Of a stretch of 64,000 bases of DNA, positions 1 to 8,857 are shown one piece after another. Origin of the DNA: Eubacterium sp. An11 (GTDB lineage Bacteria; Bacillota; Clostridia; Lachnospirales; Lachnospiraceae); NCBI RefSeq assembly GCF_002161065.1, contig NZ_NFLV01000010.1, forward strand, positions 58,811 to 122,810, given 5' to 3'. How positions within the stretch are numbered: the first letter of the stretch is position 1; every line of letters begins with the position of its first letter. Position numbers and translations under genes: made by a program. The notes beneath the pieces were generated by a model. The model had not been told where the DNA came from. It did not search any database and was given only the letters and a program-made list of their open reading frames with translations.

Positions 1-96
1 ATTTCCTGTGTATGCATCGTGGTGGTTTCCCTGCTCACGGCGCCGCCTACGGAAGAAATGCAGAGAGAATTTGAAGAAGTCCGTGCAGGAAAATAA
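1..96 (+). CDS. C-terminal end of a sodium:solute symporter (partial)
   Basis: An open frame enters from the left edge and stops at TAA 94-96. The 31 visible residues are a hydrophobic stretch ending in VVVSLLT, followed by APPTEE and a short charged tail. Sodium:solute symporters (SSS family) commonly end this way, with the last membrane helix running into SLLT-x-PP-x-E. The upstream part lies outside the window, so substrate and start are unknown. A strong bidirectional hairpin follows directly. The family call rests on this short tail only. Confidence 0.45.
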   Translation: MSCVCIVVVSLLTAPPTEEMQREFEEVRAGK

Positions 97-108
97 TAAC
101 TGAAGAAT

Positions 109-171
109 AAAAATATGCTCCCCTTACGGCTGACAAATGTACTGTCATCGTAAGAAGGAGCATATTTTATT
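109..171. terminator. Bidirectional intrinsic terminator
   Basis: A near-perfect inverted repeat (left arm 109-128, right arm 149-168) has a stem of about 17 pairs with a small bulge. It is flanked by A-rich sequence on one side and T-rich on the other, so it can terminate both the symporter (+) and the membrane protein ending at 183 (-). Confidence 0.8.
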
Positions 172-182
172 TTAATATGGAT

Positions 183-740
183 TTAAAAAAGCAGCAGATG
201 CAGAAAATCAACCAGAAGGATTGCACCAATGATTCCTCCGGTTAAGATCACCGTCTTTCCGGACAGCTTCTTCACGCCTTTTTCAAAGAGCGGCTGCAAA
301 AGATAAAGAATCACCATGCCGCCGATACCGAACCGGATGCTTGGGTTTAAGGCAATCCGTCCCTGGAAGTTGGCAAAATAGTCGGAATAATCCCACATCC
401 ATCCACCCTGGGTGGCTTCCATGATATAACTGCCGATCAGCTCCACGACGGTGGCGATGAAGATGATAGCGAAAAACACCAGCAGCGGAGTGAGATTTAA
501 TTTTTTTGTGCCAATGCGTCTGGATTTCAGATCCTTCAAAAGAATCAGAAAAATCAGAGCTCCGAACCCGTAAATCACACAGTAGGGACCGAAGAGAGCG
601 CCTCTGTTGGAAAATCCCCACCGGTAGATAAAGACTTCCAGCACAACCTCATAAATCCATCCGAGAACGGAATATAAAAAGAAATAGATGAGGTATTCAA
701 AAAAGACTTCTAAAGATAAATTCCTGTGCATTTTTTTCAT
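183..740 (-). CDS. Putative ABC-transporter-permease-like membrane protein (CmpB/DUF1113 family)
   Basis: A 185-residue integral membrane protein with about five hydrophobic segments. The motifs GWIYEV near the first helix, NRGALFGPYCVIYG and MWDYSD are typical of the Firmicute family annotated as putative ABC transporter permease (PF06541). No ATPase or binding protein is nearby and the real function of the family is unknown. The open frame extends upstream to 839, but the start at 740 is preferred: a GGGAG site sits seven bases before it and the extra N-terminus is not membrane-like. It ends at the shared hairpin at 109-171. The gene is likely monocistronic. Confidence 0.7.
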   Translation of the reverse strand: MKKMHRNLSLEVFFEYLIYFFLYSVLGWIYEVVLEVFIYRWGFSNRGALFGPYCVIYGFGALIFLILLKDLKSRRIGTKKLNLTPLLVFFAIIFIATVVELIGSYIMEATQGGWMWDYSDYFANFQGRIALNPSIRFGIGGMVILYLLQPLFEKGVKKLSGKTVILTGGIIGAILLVDFLHLLLF

Positions 741-977
741 ATGTAATCTCCCGTATTCCTTGATATCGCCGTCCGCTTTCCCAATACAACATATTGCCGG
801 AGGACAGCGTACTACAAAGAGACTATATCGGAAAAGCATTACCGTTTTATCAACGGAGTATTAAGTTTTATAGGAAATAAATGAAAAAAGTGTCCCAAAA
901 ATGTACCGGTGGTGAAAGAAGAAGAGAAGAATAGAAAATATAGCCTGCGGGATTTGTCAGACAACCGCGTGATTTCG

Positions 978-1007
978 TTGCGAATAAAAGGTTATCTGTG
1001 ATAAAAT
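978..1007 (+). promoter_or_regulatory. Candidate sigma-A promoter for aroK-aroD
   Basis: TTGCGA (978-983) and TAAAAT (1002-1007) are separated by 18 bases and lie about 45 bases before the aroK start. The match is reasonable but not strong. Confidence 0.4.
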
Positions 1008-1053
1008 ACCACCGTGACAAAAAGAATATATGAGATCATAAAAAGGAGACACC

Positions 1054-1650
1054 ATGAACGAGTGTGAATTATTAAGAAAAGAATTTCTGGGTGACGCAGA
1101 GAATCCGGAGATTTCTCTTTTTCCTTATAATATTGTCCTCATTGGTTTTATGGGCGCCGGGAAAAGCACTATTGCCGGCATGATGCACGAAGCATTTTCC
1201 ATGGAAGTCATTGAGATGGATCAGGTGATCGCAGATCAGCAGGGGATGAGCATACCGGAGATTTTTGAAAAATATGGGGAAGAGTATTTCCGGGATCTGG
1301 AGACGAATCTTCTGATTGATATGCAGGCCCGCCAAAATGTGATCATTTCCTGCGGAGGAGGAGTTGCCCTCAGGGAAAGAAATGTAAAGGAAATGAAGAG
1401 AAATGGGAAGGTTGTCTTCCTGACTGCATCTCCGGAAACGATTCTTGAGAGAGTGAGGGATGATGACGACCGCCCGTTATTGAACGGACATAAAAATGTA
1501 GAATACATTTCCCGGATGATGGAGACAAGAAGACCAAAGTATGAAGCGGCAGCGGATTTTATCATTTCTACTGATGGAAAGTCATCCTATGATATCTGCC
1601 GGGAGATAGTATCGGAACTTCAAAGAGCATCAAAAACACAGACGGAGTGA
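1054..1650 (+). CDS. aroK: Shikimate kinase
   Basis: Cytoplasmic kinase that phosphorylates shikimate with ATP, step five of the chorismate pathway. The 198-residue protein has a P-loop GAGKST at residues 34-39 and the shikimate-binding Asp56 in EMDQVI. It also has the FRDLE segment, the CGGG loop and the DDRPLL lid region. It carries about 28 residues before the fold that most shikimate kinases (about 170 residues) lack; these look acidic and unstructured. A GGAG site precedes the ATG at good spacing. The stop overlaps the start of aroD by four bases (ATGA), so the two are translationally coupled. No other aro gene is in the window. Confidence 0.93.
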   Translation: MNECELLRKEFLGDAENPEISLFPYNIVLIGFMGAGKSTIAGMMHEAFSMEVIEMDQVIADQQGMSIPEIFEKYGEEYFRDLETNLLIDMQARQNVIISCGGGVALRERNVKEMKRNGKVVFLTASPETILERVRDDDDRPLLNGHKNVEYISRMMETRRPKYEAAADFIISTDGKSSYDICREIVSELQRASKTQTE

Positions 1651-2495
1651 TGAGAAAAATGATACATCCAGTAACAGTGAGAAAGATAAAGATTGGTGAA
1701 GGCATGCCGAAAATCTGTGTGCCCGTTGTGGGTGTGACAGAAGAAGAGATTTTGTCAGAGGCCAGAAACGCAGTGACATTTCCTGTGGATCTGGTGGAAT
1801 GGCGGGGAGACTGGTTTGCGGATATTGCGCAGCCGGAACCGGTGAAACGAGTACTGGCCGGACTTCGGGAGATTCTTGGAGAGATACCTCTGCTTTTTAC
1901 CTTCCGCACCGCCGGAGAGGGAGGCCAGCGGGAGATTGACGTGTCAGATTATGAAGCGCTCAACGGCATGGTCATCGGGACGGGATATGCCGATATGGTT
2001 GACGTGGAGTTTTTTATGGGACAAACGGAAAAGGAGATGATTTCCGGAAACGGAGAAAGCCACGATGGGAATGGCAATCATAGAAGCGTTCCCGGTAAAA
2101 CAGTCCGTAATCTCATTGACGAGGCGCATGCCCATGATGTGAAAGTCATTGCCTCCAATCATGATTTTGAAAAAACACCGCGGAAAGATGCAATCATCAG
2201 CAGACTAAGGAGCATGCAGGATGCCGGGGCCGATATTGCCAAGATTGCGGTGATGCCTCAGAATAAAGCTGATGTCCTGGAGCTGCTCTGTGCTACGGAG
2301 GAAATGTACCGGCTTTATGGGCAGATACCGCTGATTACCATGTCCATGGCCGGTGACGGACTGATCAGCCGGATGTGCGGAGAAGTATTCGGGTCGGCCG
2401 TGACATTTGGCAGTGCGGGAAAGGCATCCGCACCGGGACAGATTGCTGCCGGAGAGCTGAGAAACGTTCTCAATATCCTCCATGATAATCTTTGA
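1647..2495 (+). CDS. aroD: 3-dehydroquinate dehydratase, type I
   Basis: Schiff-base dehydratase converting 3-dehydroquinate to 3-dehydroshikimate. It shows the type I signatures: VEWRGD near the N-terminus, FTFRT, His172 in SNHDFEKTP and Lys199 in IAKIAVMP. The 27-residue spacing between that His and Lys matches the catalytic pair of the E. coli enzyme. The SAGKASAPGQ substrate loop lies near the end. At 282 residues it is about 30 longer than usual, from a Gly/Asn/His-rich insertion around residues 132-150 that looks like a surface loop. The start overlaps the aroK stop (ATGA). The gene order kinase then dehydratase skips the intervening pathway step, so aroE must lie elsewhere. Confidence 0.93.
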   Translation: MMRKMIHPVTVRKIKIGEGMPKICVPVVGVTEEEILSEARNAVTFPVDLVEWRGDWFADIAQPEPVKRVLAGLREILGEIPLLFTFRTAGEGGQREIDVSDYEALNGMVIGTGYADMVDVEFFMGQTEKEMISGNGESHDGNGNHRSVPGKTVRNLIDEAHAHDVKVIASNHDFEKTPRKDAIISRLRSMQDAGADIAKIAVMPQNKADVLELLCATEEMYRLYGQIPLITMSMAGDGLISRMCGEVFGSAVTFGSAGKASAPGQIAAGELRNVLNILHDNL

Positions 2496-2612
2496 GAAGA
2501 ACTGGTAAAGATGAAGTAAAGCACTTGTGCATACTATTAGATAATGATAGAATTGTGATATCTCAATCATGGCAGTATGCAGTTATTGCCGAATCTTATA
2601 GGAGGGATGACT

Positions 2613-3527
2613 ATGAAAGGGTTGTTTATTATTAATCCATCATCCGGAAGGCAGAATTTTCATGACAAAATAAAAGAGATTGCGGGCAATCTGATCATGG
2701 ATCAGATTTGCAACACCATAGATGTTTTTTATACACAGAAACAGGACGACGCTCTTGATAAAGCAGCGGGGCTGAAAAAAGGAGAATATGATTTTGTCGT
2801 TGCCGTTGGAGGTGATGGAACATTAAATGAGGTCATTAACGGAATCATCCTCAGCGAAAGTGATATTCCGGTGGCAGTGATTTCTGCGGGAACGGTCAAT
2901 GACTTTGCAAACTATCTGAAATTGCCGCAGACACCGAAAGAGTTTTGTGAGATGATTCAGGAGTTTCATCTCAAAAGGGTGGATGCCGGCAGGGTGAACC
3001 ACAGGTATTTTATCAACGTGGTGGCCGCCGGTCTGCTGTCTGATATTGGTTTTAAAGTTGCAAAAGATAAGAAGGCTGCCATGGGTAAGCTGGCGTACTA
3101 TCTGGAAGGTGCCATGGATCTTCCGAAACAGTTTGGAAGAACCTTAAAGCTTAGATTTACTTCTGAAGAAAAGAGTCTCGAAGAAGAGATTCTTCTTTTT
3201 ATGGTCGCAAACAGTCAGAGTGTCGGAGGTTTTCGGGAGATTGCTCCGCTGGCATCCACCTCGGACGGCAAGTTTGATGTGATCATCATTAAGAAAATGG
3301 ATATTTTTCAGGTAACGCCGTTGCTTTTATCTATTTTGCAGGGAGATCATGTGAATCATCCGGCAGTGGAATATTTCCAGACAAATTACCTGAAGATTGA
3401 AAATGTGGATGACCAGGAGATAAATGTGGATTATGACGGCGAACAGCTCATGGACAGTTTTCCGCTGGAGCTGGAATTGATTCCAAAGGCGGTACAGATT
3501 GTGATTCCGCCGCATAAAGAGCAATAA
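2613..3527 (+). CDS. YegS/Rv2252/BmrU-type lipid kinase (diacylglycerol kinase family)
   Basis: A 304-residue soluble kinase of the DAGK catalytic family, which recycles diacylglycerol or a related lipid to its phosphate at the membrane face. The nucleotide-binding signature VAVGGDGTLNEVING occurs near residue 60, preceded by the NPSSG strand at the N-terminus. The conserved GTVNDFA follows. The fold continues through the C-terminal beta domain with the SVGGFREIAP segment. The start at 2613 is chosen because AGGAGG lies seven bases upstream; the ATG at 2607 is too close to that site and the one at 2577 has none. It lies between aroD and serS on the same strand. The lipid substrate cannot be told from sequence. 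Confidence 0.88.
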   Translation: MKGLFIINPSSGRQNFHDKIKEIAGNLIMDQICNTIDVFYTQKQDDALDKAAGLKKGEYDFVVAVGGDGTLNEVINGIILSESDIPVAVISAGTVNDFANYLKLPQTPKEFCEMIQEFHLKRVDAGRVNHRYFINVVAAGLLSDIGFKVAKDKKAAMGKLAYYLEGAMDLPKQFGRTLKLRFTSEEKSLEEEILLFMVANSQSVGGFREIAPLASTSDGKFDVIIIKKMDIFQVTPLLLSILQGDHVNHPAVEYFQTNYLKIENVDDQEINVDYDGEQLMDSFPLELELIPKAVQIVIPPHKEQ

Positions 3528-3591
3528 AACTTGCAAATCACCGGGGAATAGACTATTATAATACATGAAAATTTACCCTCTGGAGGAACGT

Positions 3592-4881
3592 ATGTTAGAT
3601 TTAAAATTTGTTAGAGAAAATCCGGAAATCGTTAAACAGAATATAAGAAATAAGTTTCAGGATGAGAAACTGCCGCTGGTAGATGAAGTGATCGATCTTG
3701 ATGTGAAGAGAAGACAGACACAGCAGGAGGCCGATGAGTTAAGAGCCAGCAGAAAGAAGATTTCCAAACAGATTGGCGCGCTGATGGCGCAGGGCAAAAA
3801 AGAAGAAGCAGAAGAAGTTAAGAAGCAGGTAACAAAGAACGCGGAGCGTCTGGCAGAGCTGGAAGCACAGGAAGCGGAGATCGGCGAGAAAGTGACTTCT
3901 ATCATGATGCGGATTCCAAATATCATCGATCCGAGCGTTCCGATCGGAAAAGATGACAGTGAGAATGTGGAAGTGCAGAGATACGGCGAACCGGTGGTTC
4001 CGGACTTTGAGGTTCCATATCACACAGATATCATGGAAAGCTTTGATGGAATTGACCTTGACAGTGCGAGAAAGGTTGCCGGCAACGGTTTCTATTATCT
4101 CATGGGCGATATCGCCAGATTACATTCCGCTGTGATTTCCTATGCCCGTGATTTTATGATTGACAGAGGATTTACCTACTGTGTGCCTCCGTTCATGATC
4201 CGCAGCAATGTGGTTACAGGCGTTATGAGTTTTGCAGAGATGGACGCTATGATGTATAAGATTGAGGGAGAAGATCTGTACCTCATCGGAACCAGTGAGC
4301 ATTCCATGATCGGAAAGTTCATTGATACAGTATTACCGGAAGATACCCTTCCGAGAACGCTGACTTCCTATTCTCCATGTTTCAGAAAAGAAAAGGGAGC
4401 GCACGGCATCGAGGAGAGAGGTGTATACCGGATCCATCAGTTTGAGAAGCAGGAGATGATCGTTGTCTGCAAGCCGGAGGAGAGCCCAATGTGGTTTGAT
4501 AAACTGTGGCAGAACACCGTAGATTTATTCCGCTCTCTGGATATCCCGGTACGTACTCTGGAATGTTGTTCCGGAGACCTGGCGGATCTTAAAGTGAAGT
4601 CCGTGGATGTGGAAGCATGGTCCCCGCGTCAGAAGAAATATTTCGAGGTGGGAAGCTGTTCCAACTTAGGAGACGCACAGGCCAGAAGATTAAAGATCCG
4701 TGTGGTGGGAGAAAACGGCAAATACTTTGCGCATACCCTCAATAACACAGTGGTTGCTCCGCCTCGTATGCTTATCGCATTCCTGGAGAATAATCTTAAC
4801 GCAGATGGAACTGTCAGCATTCCTGAAGTGCTTCGTCCGTACATGGGCGGCAAGGCAGTGCTGGAGCCGAAAAATAAATAA
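3592..4881 (+). CDS. serS: Seryl-tRNA synthetase
   Basis: Class II synthetase charging tRNA-Ser. The 429-residue length is normal for the bacterial enzyme. Residues 1-110 form the antiparallel coiled-coil arm that grips the long variable arm of tRNA-Ser, visible as a Lys/Glu/Gln/Ala-rich segment with heptads. The catalytic core contains TSEH, the motif 2 region FRKEKGAHGIEERGVYRIHQ, and the motif 3 arginine in NNTVVAPPRML. The start at 3592 has GGAGG five bases upstream, and MLDLKFVREN is the classical N-terminus; an upstream in-frame ATG at 3565 lacks a site. No T-box leader is seen in the short gap before it. A strong terminator follows. Confidence 0.97.
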   Translation: MLDLKFVRENPEIVKQNIRNKFQDEKLPLVDEVIDLDVKRRQTQQEADELRASRKKISKQIGALMAQGKKEEAEEVKKQVTKNAERLAELEAQEAEIGEKVTSIMMRIPNIIDPSVPIGKDDSENVEVQRYGEPVVPDFEVPYHTDIMESFDGIDLDSARKVAGNGFYYLMGDIARLHSAVISYARDFMIDRGFTYCVPPFMIRSNVVTGVMSFAEMDAMMYKIEGEDLYLIGTSEHSMIGKFIDTVLPEDTLPRTLTSYSPCFRKEKGAHGIEERGVYRIHQFEKQEMIVVCKPEESPMWFDKLWQNTVDLFRSLDIPVRTLECCSGDLADLKVKSVDVEAWSPRQKKYFEVGSCSNLGDAQARRLKIRVVGENGKYFAHTLNNTVVAPPRMLIAFLENNLNADGTVSIPEVLRPYMGGKAVLEPKNK

Positions 4882-4885
4882 GACT

Positions 4886-4920
4886 AAAAAAGGAATCCTG
4901 TTGCCGGGATTCCTTTTTTT
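4886..4920 (+). terminator. Intrinsic terminator of serS
   Basis: Inverted repeat AAAAAAGGAATCC / GGATTCCTTTTTT (arms 4886-4898 and 4907-4919) followed by a T run, seven bases after the serS stop. Confidence 0.9.
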
Positions 4921-4951
4921 GCGTTAAGATCCATGATCTGATTAAAATCTG

Positions 4952-5572
4952 TTATCCGATAAAGTTTGTATAGATATGTTCAGATTCCTGTTTTGGCATA
5001 CCATATTTTTCTTTGCCAAGGGCAATGCTCTTCATGAGGAATGCCATGTTTCTGGCCAGAACACGCATGGTCTGTAATCCTTCGATGTCCTGCGAAGCAT
5101 CACCCGGTTTCCGGCCGTGAACGCTGTTCCAGTACTGGCTGGATGCCACCGGCATGCCGGAGATGGTAAAATATTTATTAAGTTCGTCATAGGTTGCAGA
5201 ACATCCGCCGCGTCTTGCCACAGCAACGCTTGCTCCAACCTTCATGCTCTTGTCAAAGCCGGTGCTGTAGAACAGGCGGTCAAGACAGGCAACGAGAGTG
5301 GCATTGGCAGAAGCAAAGTATACCGGGCTGGCAACTACAAGGCCGTCGGCGGCTTCAAACTTCGAAGCCAGTTCATTTACCACATCATCGAACACACACT
5401 GTCCCTTGGTGGCGCAGGTATTGCAGGCGATGCAGCCTCTGACATCTTCATTGCCAATCTGTACAGTTTCCACTTCGATTCCCTCTTCCCGGAAAGTCTT
5501 TTCCATTTCCTGTAAAGCGATGGATGTATTTCCTCCTTTGCGGGGACTTCCGTTGATCATTAATACTTTCAT
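4952..5572 (-). CDS. NAD(P)H-dependent FMN reductase / iron-sulfur flavoprotein
   Basis: A 206-residue flavodoxin-fold protein. The N-terminal MINGSPRKGGNT is the FMN phosphate-binding loop of the NADPH-dependent FMN reductase family. CIACNTCATKGQC near residue 50 is the compact four-cysteine motif (C-x2-C-x2-C-x5-C) of archaeal and clostridial iron-sulfur flavoproteins, which bind a 4Fe-4S cluster. SPVYFASANAT is the usual flavin-edge motif. The likely role is electron transfer or reduction of quinones, peroxide or xenobiotics in an anaerobe; the partner is unknown. The ATG at 5572 is chosen because GGAGG is six to seven bases upstream; the ATG at 5578 touches the site. The gene stands alone and convergent with serS. 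Confidence 0.85.
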   Translation of the reverse strand: MKVLMINGSPRKGGNTSIALQEMEKTFREEGIEVETVQIGNEDVRGCIACNTCATKGQCVFDDVVNELASKFEAADGLVVASPVYFASANATLVACLDRLFYSTGFDKSMKVGASVAVARRGGCSATYDELNKYFTISGMPVASSQYWNSVHGRKPGDASQDIEGLQTMRVLARNMAFLMKSIALGKEKYGMPKQESEHIYTNFIG

Positions 5573-5719
5573 GTTCATACCTCCCGAATTCCGGCGGCAG
5601 CGCTTTCATCCGTCCGCCTATGTTTGCTTTATGTGGTAAAGGGTGGATGTATAGATGTGTATACATGTCCTGAAAATGTATTGTACACCTGAAAAGTGGG
5701 AATTGCAATATAAGCCCCT

Positions 5720-6361
5720 TTATTTTGCCCGGTGAATCACCATCTTGCAGATAGGATTGCCAAGATTTACAAATTTTTCTTCATATTCTGTCATTACATT
5801 TCCGTCAAGATATTCGCTGTGATGAAGATCAAAGGTGGCGTAATCAAGAATCCAGCCGGCTTCCTTCACCTCTTCCAGGGAGAAATCAAAGAGCCCCCTG
5901 TTATCTGTCTTAAAAATGACTTTGCCGTCGTCGGCAAGAATCTCATCATAGCGGGCGAGAAACTGCCGGGAAGTGAGACGCCGTTTGGCATGCCGGTCTT
6001 TTGGCCACGGATCGGAAAAGTTCAGATAGATTTCTGCCACCTCTCCTTTGTCAAAGTACTGGGTAATATACTCCGCGTCCATTCGCAGAAAATGTATGTT
6101 AGGCAGAGGTTCTTCTTCCATTTTTTCCAGGGCGCGCACCAGGACGCTGGAATATTTTTCAATTCCGATATAATGAATGTCCGGGTGAAGCTTTGCCATT
6201 TCCATGAGAAAGCGGCCTTTTCCCATACCGATCTCCAGATGAATCGGTTTGTCGTCCTGAAAGAATTCTTTCCATTTACCTTTATTATTCTCTGCGTTTT
6301 TTAAAACATATTCATTTTCAGCAATTTGTTCTCTCGAACCTTTTACATTTCTTAATCGCAT
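5720..6361 (-). CDS. trmB: tRNA (guanine-N7)-methyltransferase
   Basis: SAM-dependent enzyme that makes m7G46 in the variable loop of tRNAs. The 213-residue protein starts with the family-typical MRLRNVKGS, has the SAM-binding EIGMGKGRF motif, and has YLNFSDPWPKDRHAKRRL, the catalytic and tRNA-binding segment. All are diagnostic for TrmB. An in-frame GTG at 6373 would add four residues, but the ATG at 6361 matches the conserved N-terminus and has GAGGT upstream. It is transcribed away from the carboxypeptidase gene. No clear terminator is seen after it. Confidence 0.95.
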   Translation of the reverse strand: MRLRNVKGSREQIAENEYVLKNAENNKGKWKEFFQDDKPIHLEIGMGKGRFLMEMAKLHPDIHYIGIEKYSSVLVRALEKMEEEPLPNIHFLRMDAEYITQYFDKGEVAEIYLNFSDPWPKDRHAKRRLTSRQFLARYDEILADDGKVIFKTDNRGLFDFSLEEVKEAGWILDYATFDLHHSEYLDGNVMTEYEEKFVNLGNPICKMVIHRAK

Positions 6362-6615
6362 GATGAACCTCACATTCGCATAAATATAGATATATATCAG
6401 ACAGGGAAACAGATGGTATACTAAAAAATGAATCCATAAGAGTCCCCGGTCCGGGTTTTATGAAAACCTGCTTTATACATCCTACTCGAAAAGTAACATT
6501 TTTGCAATTTTTTTTTACTTGATTAGTACAAAATGATAGTATAAAATAAAAAAATATACGCACGATACTTAAAATGTAATGTTTTAGAAAATCTAACCAC
6601 AAGGAGATCTTACAT

Positions 6616-8301
6616 ATGAAACGACTATTTGCTTTAATAATGGCTTTATCCATGAGCTGCTATGTCTGTCTTCCCGCACAGGCACAGTATTCTTTCCAGG
6701 AAGATACATCGATGGAAGCTGCTTCTGAGAGCACCACTGGCAGCGAAAAGACCGCAGGGGATGAGGTATCTTCTGAGGCGGAGAATACAGGCCGTGCGGA
6801 AGAAGAAAATACAGCTGCGTCTGATGTCGGCGGAGAAACCGGCGGGGAGGAAGGCAGCACCGATGATAACGCCGAAGCCAGCGCGGCAGCTTATGGAATC
6901 GAGGATCTGAAAGGAGCTCCGGATATCACCGCAGATTCGGCTATTCTCATGGATGCGGCTTCCGGTGCCGTTCTGTATGGAAAAGATGAGAATTCCAAGC
7001 AGTATCCGGCCAGTATCACAAAGGTCATGACAGCCCTCTTAGCCATAGAGAACTGTTCCATGGATGATATTGTTACCTTCTCCAATGAAGCGGTCAACGG
7101 TATTGAGCCGGGAAGCAGCAGCGCGGGAATCAATGTGGGCGCTCAGCTTACGGTAAGAGATACTTTATATGCGCTCATGCTGGTTTCAGCCAATGAGGCG
7201 GCCGCCGCTCTGGCAGAACACATTTCCGGCTCTGATGAGGCGTTTGCTGATCTGATGAACCAGAGGGCAGCGGAACTGGGGTGTACCGGGACACATTTTA
7301 CCAATCCCCACGGGCTTCCGGATGAAGACCACTACACCACAGCCCATGATATGGCTCTGATTCTTCAGCAGGCCATGAAATATCAGGATTTCCGTACCAT
7401 CGCTGAAGCAGAGAGCTACACTCTGAAGAAGAGTGATACATTGACAGATACACTGGAATTGTGGAATCATTCCAAGATTATCCGCGAGAACAGCGATTAT
7501 TATTATAAGTATGCGGAAGGTTCCAAGCCGGGATATACCATGGCAGCTCACAACACTCTGGTCACCTATGCCAAAAAGGATGGGGTGGAGCTGATCTGTG
7601 TGATTCTCAAAGATTATGGAGCCGACAATAGTTATTATGACACTACCGATTTATTTGAATGGGGATTTGACCAGGTGAAAGCTCTCACGCCGCTTTCTTC
7701 CTTTGATCTGAACGCGGCCCTCACCGCGGATTCGGATATCCCGGCAGATAAGATCACCAATATCCAGAGGCTGGGATGTACCTTCCCGTCAGATTATTAT
7801 ATTCTTGTGAAGAAAGATTTTGATGATTCCGCTCTGACCACATCCTTTGTGCTGGATGAGGACATTCACACGGGAAGGATCGGATATATTAATATTTCCG
7901 CGGGAGATACGGTGATAGGCTCGGCGCCGGTCACTTATGATTTAAACAGTGAGGCGGCGCAGAGTTATGTCAGCAATGGAAGCGCCGATGATAATCTGGA
8001 AACCGCTCCGGTGGATGAGGGGCGTATGACTCCCAGCAAGGTCTTTAATTATATCGTCCGTGTCATTGTAGTTATCATCATCCTGGCTATCATTATCAGC
8101 TTTATCCGGAGAAGACAGGCGGAGAAAAGAAGACAGCAGAGAATGCTTGAGAGAAAGAAAAAGAAAGCGTCTTCCAATACAAGAAGCGGCGGAACCGCCG
8201 GGACAGGAAGAAGTTCTTCAACTTCCTCATCCAGAACCCGCAGCGGATCTTCCACATCCTCCGGAAACAAAAGAAACAGAAGAACAGGAAAGAGAAAATA
8301 A
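6616..8301 (+). CDS. D-alanyl-D-alanine carboxypeptidase (class C low-molecular-weight PBP)
   Basis: Exported serine DD-peptidase trimming the stem pentapeptides of peptidoglycan. The 561-residue protein has a signal peptide (residues 1-24, ending AQA) and then an acidic Ser/Thr/Glu-rich linker to about residue 90. The S11 peptidase domain follows, with SITK (SxxK nucleophile motif), SAN (SxN) and a third motif read as KPG rather than KTG. A C-terminal PBP5-type beta domain precedes a hydrophobic helix (about residues 475-497) and a very basic Arg/Lys/Ser tail. A membrane helix with a cytoplasmic tail replaces the usual amphipathic anchor. GGAG lies before the ATG and a terminator follows. 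The long linker and basic tail are unusual among DacA-type proteins. Confidence 0.9.
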   Translation: MKRLFALIMALSMSCYVCLPAQAQYSFQEDTSMEAASESTTGSEKTAGDEVSSEAENTGRAEEENTAASDVGGETGGEEGSTDDNAEASAAAYGIEDLKGAPDITADSAILMDAASGAVLYGKDENSKQYPASITKVMTALLAIENCSMDDIVTFSNEAVNGIEPGSSSAGINVGAQLTVRDTLYALMLVSANEAAAALAEHISGSDEAFADLMNQRAAELGCTGTHFTNPHGLPDEDHYTTAHDMALILQQAMKYQDFRTIAEAESYTLKKSDTLTDTLELWNHSKIIRENSDYYYKYAEGSKPGYTMAAHNTLVTYAKKDGVELICVILKDYGADNSYYDTTDLFEWGFDQVKALTPLSSFDLNAALTADSDIPADKITNIQRLGCTFPSDYYILVKKDFDDSALTTSFVLDEDIHTGRIGYINISAGDTVIGSAPVTYDLNSEAAQSYVSNGSADDNLETAPVDEGRMTPSKVFNYIVRVIVVIIILAIIISFIRRRQAEKRRQQRMLERKKKKASSNTRSGGTAGTGRSSSTSSSRTRSGSSTSSGNKRNRRTGKRK

Positions 8302-8316
8302 AAAAGACAGCAAAAG

Positions 8317-8350
8317 AGCTTCCGGCATATGAGGTGCCGGAAGTTTTTTT
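8317..8350 (+). terminator. Intrinsic terminator of the carboxypeptidase gene
   Basis: CTTCCGGCA (8319-8327) pairs with TGCCGGAAG (8335-8343), followed by seven T residues. Confidence 0.9.
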
Positions 8351-8355
8351 ATTTC

Positions 8356-8432
8356 AGTGCGCCTGGCGGCGGATAGGAAGATGCCGCTTTCGCGACCCGC
8401 CGCAGGCGGAGAATCCTGCTTTGCAGGATTCT
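8356..8432. repeat. GC-rich palindromic intergenic element, copy 1
   Basis: A GC-rich block in an AT-rich spacer. GCCTGGCGGCGG is opposed by CCGCCGCAGGC, and then comes a perfect hairpin GAATCCTGC-ttt-GCAGGATTC near 8411-8431. The stretch GCGACCCGCCGCAGGC closely matches GCGATCCGCCGGAGGC inside the element at 49353-49470, suggesting a dispersed palindromic repeat family. It codes for nothing recognisable. Confidence 0.45.
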
Positions 8433-8574
8433 TTCTTAACTGCATGCTGCTGATTATGAAAGAAAATAAATGGATGTATTGAAAGGGATCAGAGTGCTTA
8501 TACCCGAAACTAATAAATGGACAACAAAAAAACACCGTCCCCAATGGCTTCCCCATCAAAAACAGTGCTTTCAA

Positions 8575-8647
8575 TGCGCCTTCAGGGGCTCGAACCCTGG
8601 ACACCCTGATTAAGAGTCAGGTGCTCTACCAACTGAGCTAAAAGCGC
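8575..8647 (-). tRNA. tRNA-Lys (anticodon CTT)
   Basis: Read on the minus strand, the 73 bases fold as a cloverleaf. The acceptor stem is GCGCTTT / AAGGCGC. The D arm contains TAGCTCAGTTGGTAGAGCA. The anticodon stem is CCTGA / TCAGG, with the seven-base loop CTCTTAA giving CTT at positions 34-36. The T arm has GGTTCGA and the discriminator base is A. CCA is not encoded. Residue identity follows directly from the anticodon. Confidence 0.96.
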
Positions 8648-8857
8648 ATGCATTTGAAATTGTTGCGAACTTTTCAACGCAAGGAACATTATATATTACA
8701 ATCGAAAAAAATGCAAGCTTTTTTTCATTTTTCTTACTATTTTTAAGTATTTTTTTCAGTACAATTTTTTGAGGGATTTTGTTTATTTTTCCGGGATGGA
8801 GTATATGATATAGAAGAAAGAAGATATTTTTGAAGGAAAGAGGGAGCAGGAGGGGAT

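Noticed and set aside
3528..3591. T-box leader before serS
   Set aside because: The gap is only about 60 bases and contains no specifier stem or T-box sequence.
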